Shown here piece by piece: positions 22,526 through 30,318 of a stretch of 47,649 nt of DNA. A model generated the notes under the pieces. That model was given only the letters and a program-made list of their open reading frames with translations. It searched no databases and had not been told where the DNA came from. Origin of the DNA: Candidatus Saccharimonadota bacterium (GTDB taxonomy: Bacteria; Patescibacteriota; Saccharimonadia; Saccharimonadales; Saccharimonadaceae); contig JAUMXR010000001.1 in NCBI GenBank assembly GCA_030528995.1, forward strand, positions 1-47,649, given 5' to 3'. Every line of letters starts with the position of its first letter. Within the stretch, counting starts at the first letter, position 1. A program made the translations under genes and the position numbers.

Positions 22526-24998
22526 AGATGTGCTCTGGCCCAAGGATACGATTGGCGAGTTTTTGCATGAGGAATTTGAGTACGAAGAATATAGCAATAC
22601 CAGAGAGAATGATAATTAACATCACGATGAGATTTTGTTGGCTTAAGAAGACGAATTCGAAAAAGTCACGGGCGAATGGGACAGCAAAAGCGGCAACCAT
22701 GATGCTAATAATGGTAAGTAGTAGCCCGGTGCGAAGGGGGTTGAGCGGTTTGGAGATCCAATAAATGAGAATGAGATCGATTGAAAAGGTAACAAAGACC
22801 GAAATGGTGGTAAGCTCTGGGTGCGTGAAGCCTTCAAGGTGGGAGACGACAGAGAGGGCTGCCATACAGCATGAGACTGTGAGGCCAATGGGAAATGAGT
22901 AGGTGAGGATGTTTCGAGTAAAGCGGTTTTTGATGCGATTGGTGTTATGTTCTAGGGCTAAGATGAGGCCCGGGAAGCCAATACAAGCGAAGTTTAATAG
23001 AGACATCTCGATGGGGGTAAAGGGATAGGTGAAGGGGAGAAAGACGAATAGAATGGCAAGAATACTAGCATAGACGGTCTTGGCTAGGAAGAGAGCGGTG
23101 GAACGTTCGAGATTATTGATGGATTGGCGGCCCTCGTCGATAATAGATGGGACGGCGGCAAAATCGGAGTTTAAGAGGACAAGCTTGGCACTACGACGAG
23201 CAGCATCGGAACCTGCGCCAATGGCAAGGCTGCAATCGGCTTCTTTCATTGCCAAAATGTCGTTAACGCCATCACCGGTCATGGCAACAGTGCTTCCCTG
23301 TTTTTTCATGGCTTTGATAAGATCCTTTTTCTGGGTGGGGGTAACACGGGTGAAGATAGAGTATTCCTTAACTAGTTTGTCATAATCGGGGGATTTGAGG
23401 TCGGAAAGATTGATGCCTTTTAAGTCTCTAACACCGACGCGAGTGGCGATTTTAGTGACGGCTTCGAGATCGTCACCGGAGATGATTTTGACGTCGATGT
23501 CGTTTCTATAAAAATAATTGATGATTTGCTTGGCGTCGGGGCGGATTTCGTCTTCGAGCCGGATGAAGCCAAGGAGTGTATCACTAGAGTAATCCGAAGC
23601 GCTATTTCTCAACGTCCTCGGCTCGCAGTCGTCATTTTTACAACGGATCAGTCGGACTCGGCCCGGTATTTCAGTACCGGCTCCTCGTCCGTGACCGTTG
23701 TAAAAATGACTGCTGGCGCCTGTGGAATGTTTCGAAATAACTGCTTCGGATTGCCCTAGCATACCATTCTCGCGTCGTACGACTGCCAAGGTGCGGTAGC
23801 CCTCGGAGGCGGATTTGACCTCAGCAATGAGAGATTCGTCGTCGGTGATGAAATCGATGGCACCGAGGAGGTAGGTGGCGTCTTTGGTGCGGATGCCAGA
23901 GCATTTGCGCTCGGAGGAGAAATTAATAATATCAACAACATCGCCTATTTCGTGCGTATTGGGCTTTTTCGCGAACTTTTGTTTCAAAGCGGTTATGGTT
24001 GCGTTTTCGGTAGTTTGATGGCTTAGAATCGATGCTAGGGCCCTCTCAAAGGATTTTTGCGTGGGGGTATAATCGTGTACGGTCATTTGCCCAGAAGTGA
24101 GGGTGCCAGTTTTATCAAGCGCGATGGTGTCGACGCGGGCCAATGTCTCGACAGAATAAAGGTCTTGAACAAGAACTTTGCGTCTGCTTAATCTGATAGT
24201 CGCAAGAGCGAGCACTGAGCTGGTGAGAAGGATAAGGCCCTCCGGGATCATATTTATGAGTGCGGCCACTGTGCTAGTAACGGCTACTTCCGTAGTGGTA
24301 TCTGGGACACGAAATCTAGCCCAGAGCAAAAGGGCGCCGATAGGAATGAGGGCAAAGCTGATATATTTGACAATGTTGTTCATGAGTCTGAAGAGTTGAG
24401 AATCGGCCGTCTTGACCTTGCGAGCGGTTTGTTCGATTTTATTTAATTCGGATTTGGCGCCAACTGCGGTAGCGGTGGCCTTGCAGGTTCCGGATACCAC
24501 GAAAGAGCCGGAGATTAGCTTGTCGCCTCGTTTTTTGGTGATATTGTCCTGTTCGCCAGTAACGAAAGATTCGTTTACTTCTACGGTTCCCTCTTCGAGG
24601 CGACAGTCGACAAGAATTTGATCGCCTAATGAATAGACCAAGAGATCTCCCTCCACGATATCTGTTTGGTCGATTTGTAGGGTTTTGCCATCTCGAATGA
24701 CGGTGGGGCGTTGCTCGGAGGTGAGACGCATTTTATCTACAGTGCGTTTGGCGCGGATTTCATTGATGATACTGATTAGGGTGTTAGCGATGGCGATGAG
24801 GACGAAGAGGAGATTTTTATAGGAGCCGACTATGAGAATCATGGTGGCTAGAATGAGATTGACGAGGTTGAAGATGGTGAGGGTGTTTTTAAGGATGATT
24901 CTGGGGATGGAATTGTGATTATAATTAGAGGTACGGTTAGCTTTGCCCTCGGCGATTTTCTGGGCAACCTGTTTAGATGAAAGACCTTGTAAACTCAT
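22524..24998 (-). CDS. Cation-transporting P-type ATPase, CtpE-like
   Basis: 824 residues with the full P-type layout: N-terminal membrane helices, actuator domain (VNESFVTGEQDN near 145), PEGL motif in a membrane helix (MIPEGLILLTSS), phosphorylation site DKTGTLTSG (near 296), nucleotide domain, hinge MTGDGVNDILAMKEADCSLAIG, and about six C-terminal helices. The PEGL helix and the QDLYSVETLARVDTI run resemble the CtpE/YoaB group (Ca2+ proposed); the ion is inference. The actuator reads TGEQ, not the usual TGES. Residues about 416-469 come from an inverted-repeat element. TACAAT six bases before ATG predicts a leaderless mRNA. Confidence 0.88.
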   Translation of the reverse strand: MSLQGLSSKQVAQKIAEGKANRTSNYNHNSIPRIILKNTLTIFNLVNLILATMILIVGSYKNLLFVLIAIANTLISIINEIRAKRTVDKMRLTSEQRPTVIRDGKTLQIDQTDIVEGDLLVYSLGDQILVDCRLEEGTVEVNESFVTGEQDNITKKRGDKLISGSFVVSGTCKATATAVGAKSELNKIEQTARKVKTADSQLFRLMNNIVKYISFALIPIGALLLWARFRVPDTTTEVAVTSTVAALINMIPEGLILLTSSVLALATIRLSRRKVLVQDLYSVETLARVDTIALDKTGTLTSGQMTVHDYTPTQKSFERALASILSHQTTENATITALKQKFAKKPNTHEIGDVVDIINFSSERKCSGIRTKDATYLLGAIDFITDDESLIAEVKSASEGYRTLAVVRRENGMLGQSEAVISKHSTGASSHFYNGHGRGAGTEIPGRVRLIRCKNDDCEPRTLRNSASDYSSDTLLGFIRLEDEIRPDAKQIINYFYRNDIDVKIISGDDLEAVTKIATRVGVRDLKGINLSDLKSPDYDKLVKEYSIFTRVTPTQKKDLIKAMKKQGSTVAMTGDGVNDILAMKEADCSLAIGAGSDAARRSAKLVLLNSDFAAVPSIIDEGRQSINNLERSTALFLAKTVYASILAILFVFLPFTYPFTPIEMSLLNFACIGFPGLILALEHNTNRIKNRFTRNILTYSFPIGLTVSCCMAALSVVSHLEGFTHPELTTISVFVTFSIDLILIYWISKPLNPLRTGLLLTIISIMVAAFAVPFARDFFEFVFLSQQNLIVMLIIILSGIAIFFVLKFLMQKLANRILGPEHI
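23591..23752. repeat. In-frame palindromic element 3 (in P-type ATPase gene)
   Basis: A 162-bp imperfect palindrome. Outer arms begin AATCCGAAGC (23591) and end GCTTCGGATT (23752); inner arms of 16 matching bases end at 23646 and start at 23695. The centre has a perfect CCGGTA/TACCGG hairpin flanked by GGAC/GTCC and contains GGCTCCTCG, also present in elements 1 and 2. Length is a multiple of three and the frame stays open. Confidence 0.75.
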
Positions 24999-25004
24999 AT
25001 GGAT

Positions 25005-25010
25005 ATTGTA
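25005..25010 (-). promoter_or_regulatory. -10 box of the P-type ATPase gene
   Basis: TATGCTACAAT on the minus strand, six bases from ATG. Confidence 0.55.
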
Positions 25011-25060
25011 GCATAAATCACTAAATAAACGAGGCGGCGATTTAGTGGTTAGGCTTATTC

Positions 25061-25089
25061 TTGACTATTTTGTAAAAAAATTGTATAAT
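25061..25089 (+). promoter_or_regulatory. Promoter of the 25132 gene
   Basis: TTGACT, 17-base spacer, TATAAT, then a leader of about 36 bases with GAAGGAGGG. Confidence 0.75.
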
Positions 25090-25131
25090 TGAAGGATTGT
25101 TGTACATTAACTTTATTGAAGGAGGGATACG

Positions 25132-25782
25132 ATGAAAAAAATTCGGATTGAAGTCCGCTATACCGGACTGTTTATTGAAGACGCTTGGGACATTGTGGAT
25201 AAATTGAATTGTGATTCTCCGGTAAGTGCGGGAGGATACTGGAATATCGTCCCAGACGAAGAGGCGGCTTTTGCTTTCGCTGATGGAGAGTTTGTCAAAG
25301 CAGACAAGTTACCAAAGAATAAGCGTCTGGTAGAAAGCTATACCGGTAAACCGTTGACGCCGCTAATTGAACCCAGAAGTAGAGATATCAGTGACGTCAC
25401 CTATGTGATGAACCAGTTTTACAAGGCTGGGGCAATTCTAACATCGGTTGACTGTATTAAGATCCATTTCTTGAACGGGTATTCTCCGTCGACTGCAGCG
25501 GGAGTTTTGAACCGTTTGGTGGAACGCAATGTGCTTCTACTTACTACATTGCTGTTCCCGCAGCCTTTGGCTCTGTTTTGGGGTTATAACAGTGTTGAAG
25601 TGCCTCAGTTTGACGCAAGTAATCAATATACCTCCGTCGTCGAGGGTATTAACCGTAATGAACGGGGCAGAAAGCTGCTCGAAGAGTTGATTTCCCACGT
25701 CTTAAGGGGGCACACCAAACCGGGGGAATCCTCTCAGCGTTGGGAAAGATTCTATTCGGATTCTTCACCAGATTCCGAATAG
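25132..25782 (+). CDS. Orphan soluble protein
   Basis: 216 residues, soluble, no signal peptide. The middle (about 95-150: DVTYVMNQFYKAGAILTSVD ... STAAGVLNRLVERNVLLLTT) could be a winged-helix-like segment, but it is not a clear match. C-terminus is polar and disordered-looking. Free-standing cassette with strong promoter, ribosome site and terminator. Family not recognised. Confidence 0.68.
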   Translation: MKKIRIEVRYTGLFIEDAWDIVDKLNCDSPVSAGGYWNIVPDEEAAFAFADGEFVKADKLPKNKRLVESYTGKPLTPLIEPRSRDISDVTYVMNQFYKAGAILTSVDCIKIHFLNGYSPSTAAGVLNRLVERNVLLLTTLLFPQPLALFWGYNSVEVPQFDASNQYTSVVEGINRNERGRKLLEELISHVLRGHTKPGESSQRWERFYSDSSPDSE

Positions 25783-25805
25783 AGTTTTAATATCCCCCCA
25801 AATTG

Positions 25806-25834
25806 GCACCGATTTTAGGATCGGTGCTTTTTTA
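25806..25834 (+). terminator. Terminator of the 25132 gene
   Basis: Perfect 8-bp stem GCACCGAT/ATCGGTGC, loop TTTAGG, T-run. The stem doubles as the last codons and stop of the convergent FemX-like gene. Confidence 0.88.
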
Positions 25835-26885
25835 TTTTGGATAAAATTTGATGGAGACGATAGAAAATTGAGTTGACGGGGAGCTCGTAATCGCCGATGA
25901 GTTCGATGACTTTGCCAGTGGTTTCGCTAGTAAAGCCTTTTTTGAAGTCATAGATGCCGTAGTCCTTACTGGATTTGTCGGGAAGACCTTGAATGCCATA
26001 AAAATTGTAGGTTTTAAATTTGTGTTCAACGGCATATTTAATCATGTGCCATTGAATTAAATATTGTGCATTGTAATCTTTCATGTATTGCTCGTCGGAG
26101 CCGGAGAAAAGATAGATAACTTCAGAGCCGTAGAGGATGAACATAGCGGCACTTAGCGGCTTATTGTCGGCTTCTGCTAACAAGAACATTACTTCGCCTC
26201 TTTCGTGGAAGAGGTCATACATCTGTTCGTAATAAGAGAGGGGCTTATCGGTAAAGTGACGGCGATTGGAGGTGGATTCGGTGATTTGCTTGAAAATGCC
26301 CAGTTCTTCTCTTTTTAGTTCGCGCACTGTGACGCCCATTTTTTCGGCTTTCCTGATATGATTACGAGTGTTTCGTTTCATGTCAGTGAATAGTTGGTCG
26401 GAGGTTTGGTTTTCGAGATTTAAGATAAATTGATAGTGTGGAGTAGAGTCGGTTTTTAGCTTGGTAAAGCCAAACGCTTTAAGATTTTGGATGGCTTTTT
26501 TGCGGTTAAAACCGGATTCGACGGGTTCACCGGCACGGTCACGTTCAATTAGCTGATAATTGGGGTCGATGATGAGGTTGTAGCCGTTGTGAGTTTTCAG
26601 ATATTGCCTCAGATGTTTGAAGAAAAAGTCAACTAGGGCTGTGTCTTCGAAATCTAGGAGTGGCCCACCGGGAGCAAAAAAGGTAGATTTACCGAGGAAG
26701 GTGGGTTTAGCTATGAGCATGGTGGCGGCTTTTAATTCCCCGTTTTGTTCGACACCAAAATAGTAGGCTGTCCAGCCATTTTGTTCACGTAATTTAGCGA
26801 TTTCGGGAGTTTGGGTAAAACTCCGATATGGACTCTGCTTGGCGTATTCGCGAAATACTTCTGGCTCTAGGGTAATAAAATTCAT
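25815..26885 (-). CDS. FemABX-type peptidoglycan bridge aminoacyltransferase
   Basis: 356 residues with the two GNAT-like halves of the FemABX family: AKQSPYRSFTQTPEIAKLRE near the N-terminus, RNTRNHIRKAEKMGV near 175, then a C-terminal half with SAAMFILYGSEVIYLFSGSDE, NAQYLIQWHMIKYA and YNFYGIQG. Such enzymes add amino acids from aminoacyl-tRNA to the lipid II stem peptide. TATAAT six bases before ATG gives it its own leaderless promoter even though a same-strand gene lies 12 bases upstream. Confidence 0.88.
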   Translation of the reverse strand: MNFITLEPEVFREYAKQSPYRSFTQTPEIAKLREQNGWTAYYFGVEQNGELKAATMLIAKPTFLGKSTFFAPGGPLLDFEDTALVDFFFKHLRQYLKTHNGYNLIIDPNYQLIERDRAGEPVESGFNRKKAIQNLKAFGFTKLKTDSTPHYQFILNLENQTSDQLFTDMKRNTRNHIRKAEKMGVTVRELKREELGIFKQITESTSNRRHFTDKPLSYYEQMYDLFHERGEVMFLLAEADNKPLSAAMFILYGSEVIYLFSGSDEQYMKDYNAQYLIQWHMIKYAVEHKFKTYNFYGIQGLPDKSSKDYGIYDFKKGFTSETTGKVIELIGDYELPVNSIFYRLHQILSKIKKHRS

Positions 26886-26891
26886 ATTTAC

Positions 26892-26897
26892 ATTATA
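26892..26897 (-). promoter_or_regulatory. -10 box of the FemX-like gene
   Basis: TGATATAAT on the minus strand, six bases from ATG. Confidence 0.6.
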
Positions 26898-27845
26898 TCA
26901 CTTTTGGTTTTTATTGCTGAAAAGCTTACGGTCTAATTTGAGGAAATCGACATAGTCGGTGATAGTTTTGATATCGCTAGCGGTTTTAGCAAATTCGGCA
27001 GCCTCATCGACTTCTTTAAGGGGACTAGGTGGCTCAAAAGCGTCTTTGCCGTCATAGATGGCAACATGAAGCTGATTGTCTTTAAAGCAAAGCATGATTT
27101 TGCCTTTTTGGCCGGCGGCTAGTTGCTCGATATGGTCGATAAAGGCTGGGTCCAATAAATAATAAGCTTCGAAGTCATCCTCGGCGAGAACTTTGAACTC
27201 GCGGTCAAAAGTAATGGACTCGGTGGAGATTTTTTTGAGCTTACGACCAGTCTCTTGATTCTTGCCGGCTTTTTTGCCTGCGGAGAATCTCTTTTGAATA
27301 ACCTGGAGGCGAAAAGTGAATGGCTTGGGAAATTCAAAAATCATCCAGCGACCTTTGAAAATTGTGACGTAATGGGTGTTCCCATCTGAATCGGTGTAGC
27401 GTTCTTTGGTGTCCACGTCGGCTTGGCGGAGGGACACATCGTGGTATTTGGCACTAAAGTAATCGTTGGAATGGTAGATGCTGCCGAGCCGGATCATGTC
27501 GGTGGCCTTCAATTCTTCGCGTGCGATACCTTGGTCGTGATGGTAGTCTATATCTGTAAATATTTTGCTGAGAGCCTGTGACACAAAATAGGCTTTATAA
27601 GCATTTTTGTAGTCTTTGGCGTCTTGGCGCATCGAAAAAGCAAAGACTATGATAAGTATTGTAAGAATAATAAATGAAACTGCCATGAAAGAGAGTGGAT
27701 CAATGACAGCCCTACCGCCCGTGAACATCATGCTAAGGGGAGTGCCCAAGACCATGATTATTAGCATGATAACGATCGGGATAATCAGCCTCCTAATCTT
27801 GGCGGCATAATTTTTGCGAATTGTATCGAAAGTTTGGAAATCCAT
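26898..27845 (-). CDS. DUF3137-like membrane protein
   Basis: 315 residues. Two membrane helices close to the N-terminus (about 19-42 and 50-70), then a soluble domain with YFSAKYHDVSLRQADV, FKGRWMIFEFPKPF and EFKVLAEDDFEAYYLLDP, a pattern typical of DUF3137 proteins. Function unknown. Its ATG shares one base with the stop of the upstream FemAB-like gene (TAATG), so the two are co-translated. Confidence 0.75.
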   Translation of the reverse strand: MDFQTFDTIRKNYAAKIRRLIIPIVIMLIIMVLGTPLSMMFTGGRAVIDPLSFMAVSFIILTILIIVFAFSMRQDAKDYKNAYKAYFVSQALSKIFTDIDYHHDQGIAREELKATDMIRLGSIYHSNDYFSAKYHDVSLRQADVDTKERYTDSDGNTHYVTIFKGRWMIFEFPKPFTFRLQVIQKRFSAGKKAGKNQETGRKLKKISTESITFDREFKVLAEDDFEAYYLLDPAFIDHIEQLAAGQKGKIMLCFKDNQLHVAIYDGKDAFEPPSPLKEVDEAAEFAKTASDIKTITDYVDFLKLDRKLFSNKNQK

Positions 27846-28768
27846 TATTTTTTGCGCTTTCGGTTGATTTTGCGAAGGGTTTGATAGAGCTTGTATTTAG
27901 CAGGTTTTAGAATGATATCATAAGTGCCAGCGTGATTATATTGGTAGCCAGCGAAAGTTTTCTTAAAATTAGTGAATCCCGCCCAGGGATGATCTGCAGG
28001 GGCCCCCTCTGGAGCGATACCCCAGAAGTCGAAAGTCTCGAGATTCTTGGCTTTAGCGTCTAAGATGAGTTGAATGGTAAGGATGCCGGTAGCATGGAGT
28101 TTGCGACCTTCATCGGACTGGGCACCCTGTAAATTATACCTTGTGGTCTCGTCATCAAATACGAGGCCAGCGGCGATTATTTCCTCCTTGGTTTCATCTT
28201 GGTGTTTAACTAGATAAAGCGTAGCAAAAGGTTGTTTTAGCTCAGTTTTGAGATAGTCTTCCGAAAAAGTGCTAATTCCCTTCTCCGACGCGAGGGCTTT
28301 TTGAAGATTTAAGAGATAATGGATGTCGTTCGGGTCGTGGCTGGTCGTAATAGTAATTCCCTTTTTGCTAGCCGATTTATAATAGCGGAGTAGACGGGAT
28401 GGGAGTTTCGCCCTTAATTCTTCATCTGTACCCTTGAGGTCGAGGAGCCAGGTTTCTTTGGGGTTTAAGTCTATTGATTTGCGGGTAAGAGGCGGTAGGA
28501 TGCTCGCCTGAGACTCTTCATAAGGTTCTACTCTTATAAAGATAGCATTGTTGGTTTTTGCCGTCTCTATGAGGGATTTTATGGCTTGCTGAAAACCCTC
28601 GGGTGTGCTTGCGACTGGTCCATAAGGGCAATAAAGATATTTCCCTGCTGGGGTTGACTTTGTGATGGCCAAATATTGGTATTTTTCCTCTGTTGCGAAA
28701 ACTGATTCTTCCCCAAGTTCGTCTTGCAGATTTTTCCAGGCCTGGCTTTGTGTAATAGAACTCTTCAT
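27845..28768 (-). CDS. Second FemABX-type aminoacyltransferase
   Basis: 307 residues, same family as the 25815-26885 protein but diverged: SITQSQAWKNLQDELG, IFIRVEPY, LPSRLLRYYKSASKKGI, AAGLVFDDETTRYNLQGAQ, FDFWGIAPEGAPADHPWAGFTNFKKTFAG. The start is placed at 28768, since a TATAAT (28778-28783) lies nine bases before it and inside the longer reading frame. Two FemABX enzymes suggest a peptidoglycan cross-bridge with at least two steps (inference). Confidence 0.85.
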   Translation of the reverse strand: MKSSITQSQAWKNLQDELGEESVFATEEKYQYLAITKSTPAGKYLYCPYGPVASTPEGFQQAIKSLIETAKTNNAIFIRVEPYEESQASILPPLTRKSIDLNPKETWLLDLKGTDEELRAKLPSRLLRYYKSASKKGITITTSHDPNDIHYLLNLQKALASEKGISTFSEDYLKTELKQPFATLYLVKHQDETKEEIIAAGLVFDDETTRYNLQGAQSDEGRKLHATGILTIQLILDAKAKNLETFDFWGIAPEGAPADHPWAGFTNFKKTFAGYQYNHAGTYDIILKPAKYKLYQTLRKINRKRKK

Positions 28769-28777
28769 ATATTCAAA

Positions 28778-28783
28778 ATTATA
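28778..28783 (-). promoter_or_regulatory. -10 box of the second FemABX gene
   Basis: TGGTATAAT on the minus strand, nine bases from the chosen ATG. Confidence 0.5.
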
Positions 28784-28860
28784 CCATACTTTGCCGTGAA
28801 TTTTATTGACATCATAAGCATTATATTTCATGCTTATGGCAAAATATCCGGCTTTGATGG

Positions 28861-29045
28861 TTAGTCGGTTGCTAATTATAGATTCTTCCCTGTTTTAGCA
28901 TTAGGAGTGCGGAGACCAGTTTGTTGTTCTTGTGTGCTAAAACTACTCCCAACTTCGTGCTTTCGTCCGAAGTTGTTACTTTGATTTTAGCGTGTGCGTC
29001 TTGAATTGTCAAGTGCGGTTGCTAGCCTTGTTGGTTGCTAGCCAT
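28861..29045. other. Structured intergenic stretch without a gene
   Basis: The gap 28769-29145 has no credible reading frame. It holds GTTTTAGCA (28892-28900), its complement TGCTAAAAC (28935-28943), a 7-bp hairpin AACTTCG/CGAAGTT (28951-28974) and a second TTTTAGC (28985-28991) that competes for GCTAAAA. An 11-bp direct repeat GGTTGCTAGCC lies at 29017-29027 and 29033-29043, with a partial third copy at 28867. A lone DnaA-box match is at 29078-29086. Possibly a small RNA or mobile-element debris. Confidence 0.5.
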
Positions 29046-29133
29046 AAGGTGATTAGTTGTTTTTTGCTTATGGTTTCTGTGGATAAATATGGTGGATTTG
29101 TTGTGTATTTGTTCGACCGTTTGGCTGCTATGT

Positions 29134-29139
29134 TACAAT
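29134..29139 (+). promoter_or_regulatory. -10 box of the transposase fragment gene
   Basis: TGTTACAAT, six bases before ATG at 29146. Confidence 0.5.
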
Positions 29140-29145
29140 AAGACT

Positions 29146-29361
29146 ATGGCTTATATACGGAAATTCAAAACCACTTCGGGTGCGACAGGAGTTCAGGTTT
29201 GCTACAAAGAAGGGAATCAAGTTGTAAAAACCGTTCATGTAGGTTCGGCCTCAACTGAAGCTGGTCTAGCCAAGTTGTTGCGTGAGGCTCGGGGGATTAT
29301 CGACAGGGAAAAGGGAACACCGATGTTTAATCTAAATAAATACAATAAAAAAGGGAGCTAA
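29146..29361 (+). CDS. N-terminal fragment of an IS1634-type transposase
   Basis: 71 residues. MAYIRKFKTTSGATGVQVCY and VVKTVHVGSASTEAGLAKLL match the start of IS1634/IS4-group transposases common in Actinobacteria, which are several hundred residues long. The DDE catalytic domain is absent: a stop follows at once, inside a terminator hairpin, and no further transposase coding is seen. A longer frame from 29089 is rejected because the TACAAT box lies inside it. It is either a decayed insertion sequence or a small protein kept after loss of the catalytic part. Confidence 0.65.
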   Translation: MAYIRKFKTTSGATGVQVCYKEGNQVVKTVHVGSASTEAGLAKLLREARGIIDREKGTPMFNLNKYNKKGS

Positions 29362-29376
29362 TATAGCTCCCTTTAA
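29346..29376. terminator. Bidirectional terminator
   Basis: Perfect 11-bp stem AAAGGGAGCTA/TAGCTCCCTTT with loop ATA. On the minus strand it is followed by TTTTTTATTG, a good tail for the 30209 gene; on the plus strand the tail is weak. The stop of the transposase fragment lies in its loop. Confidence 0.8.
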
Positions 29377-29384
29377 TGTGAAGT

Positions 29385-30209
29385 TTATCTAAGTTTTGCG
29401 AGGTGAGCATCATCGGCTCTGCCTTTAAGTTTCTCTAAAATGTAGTCATTAACCGCCCTGATTGATGTTTGATCCTTATAAATGTAGGCTTTATAGGTCA
29501 GCTTATCGATGAGCTTGTTTGGGTCGATATTGGTTGCCCCATAGTACGACAGTGTTGCGAGAATGCAAAGCCTGAATTCGTCCTCGGGGTAACCGCAGGC
29601 GTCAAGGTATTTCTTGGCGATTTTTTTAACGCTACCGCCGGCTTTGATGAACTCCTTAATGAATCCCTCGCAACCGGAATAGGGCTGATCGTTAAACAGG
29701 CTTTCTATGTCCTTTACATCATAGTAGCCTATGACATCATCCGGCTTAATGATGCTTGGTGACTTTTTGAAAACCAGGTTATCCCAAACCACCCGAATAG
29801 AGTGCCACTCGAAGTATGCCTTGATGTATTTTTCCGGCTGAAGCCCCAATGCGCGAAAATCATCTGCATATTTGACAATGAAACTTTTTTGCACATTATT
29901 TCTGATCCATTTTTTTATATATTCTGGATCAATACCATACTTAGCATAAACCATCAGGTGGGGAACAAGTTCTTTTGGCTGATATACCAACTGCTTATAC
30001 CAGCCTTCGTTAATCTTAAACAGCTTAGTTGGCGTTGCCCCCAGACTTAGTAGTCTTTCGCAGTCATCCTCGAAGTAACCGCCATAAGGTTCTCCAAGTT
30101 CGAGAAGTTCATCAATGGTAAAACCACTATCCAAGAGGTCCTCAACATCCAACCAGATTTCTCGTAAGCTTTTTCTCGCAAGCATCCCAGTAATTTCTTC
30201 TTTTCCCAT
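29385..30209 (-). CDS. Orphan helical-repeat protein
   Basis: 274 residues from the ATG at 30209 (AAGGAGG eight bases upstream); an ATG 14 codons earlier has no ribosome site. The protein has recurring short helical units of the type GFTIDELLELG, GATPTKLFKI, GLQPEKYIKAYFE, GATNIDPNKLI, suggesting a helical-repeat scaffold. No recognised family. Own promoter region (TTAAAAT near 30285) and terminator; a cassette-like unit. Confidence 0.68.
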   Translation of the reverse strand: MGKEEITGMLARKSLREIWLDVEDLLDSGFTIDELLELGEPYGGYFEDDCERLLSLGATPTKLFKINEGWYKQLVYQPKELVPHLMVYAKYGIDPEYIKKWIRNNVQKSFIVKYADDFRALGLQPEKYIKAYFEWHSIRVVWDNLVFKKSPSIIKPDDVIGYYDVKDIESLFNDQPYSGCEGFIKEFIKAGGSVKKIAKKYLDACGYPEDEFRLCILATLSYYGATNIDPNKLIDKLTYKAYIYKDQTSIRAVNDYILEKLKGRADDAHLAKLR

Positions 30210-30318
30210 TCTTAGTTCCTCCTTCACACAAATTGATAAGATACGAAGCATATTACTTCGATGAAGATTTTAACATATTTTTGAGATTTAGTCAAATGTA
30301 AGACTGGGGCAGGCTGCT

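Noticed and set aside
29078-29086. Perfect DnaA-box match (TGTGGATAA on plus strand)
   Set aside because: A single 9-base match with no cluster or AT-rich unwinding region; dnaN-recF place the origin off the right end instead.
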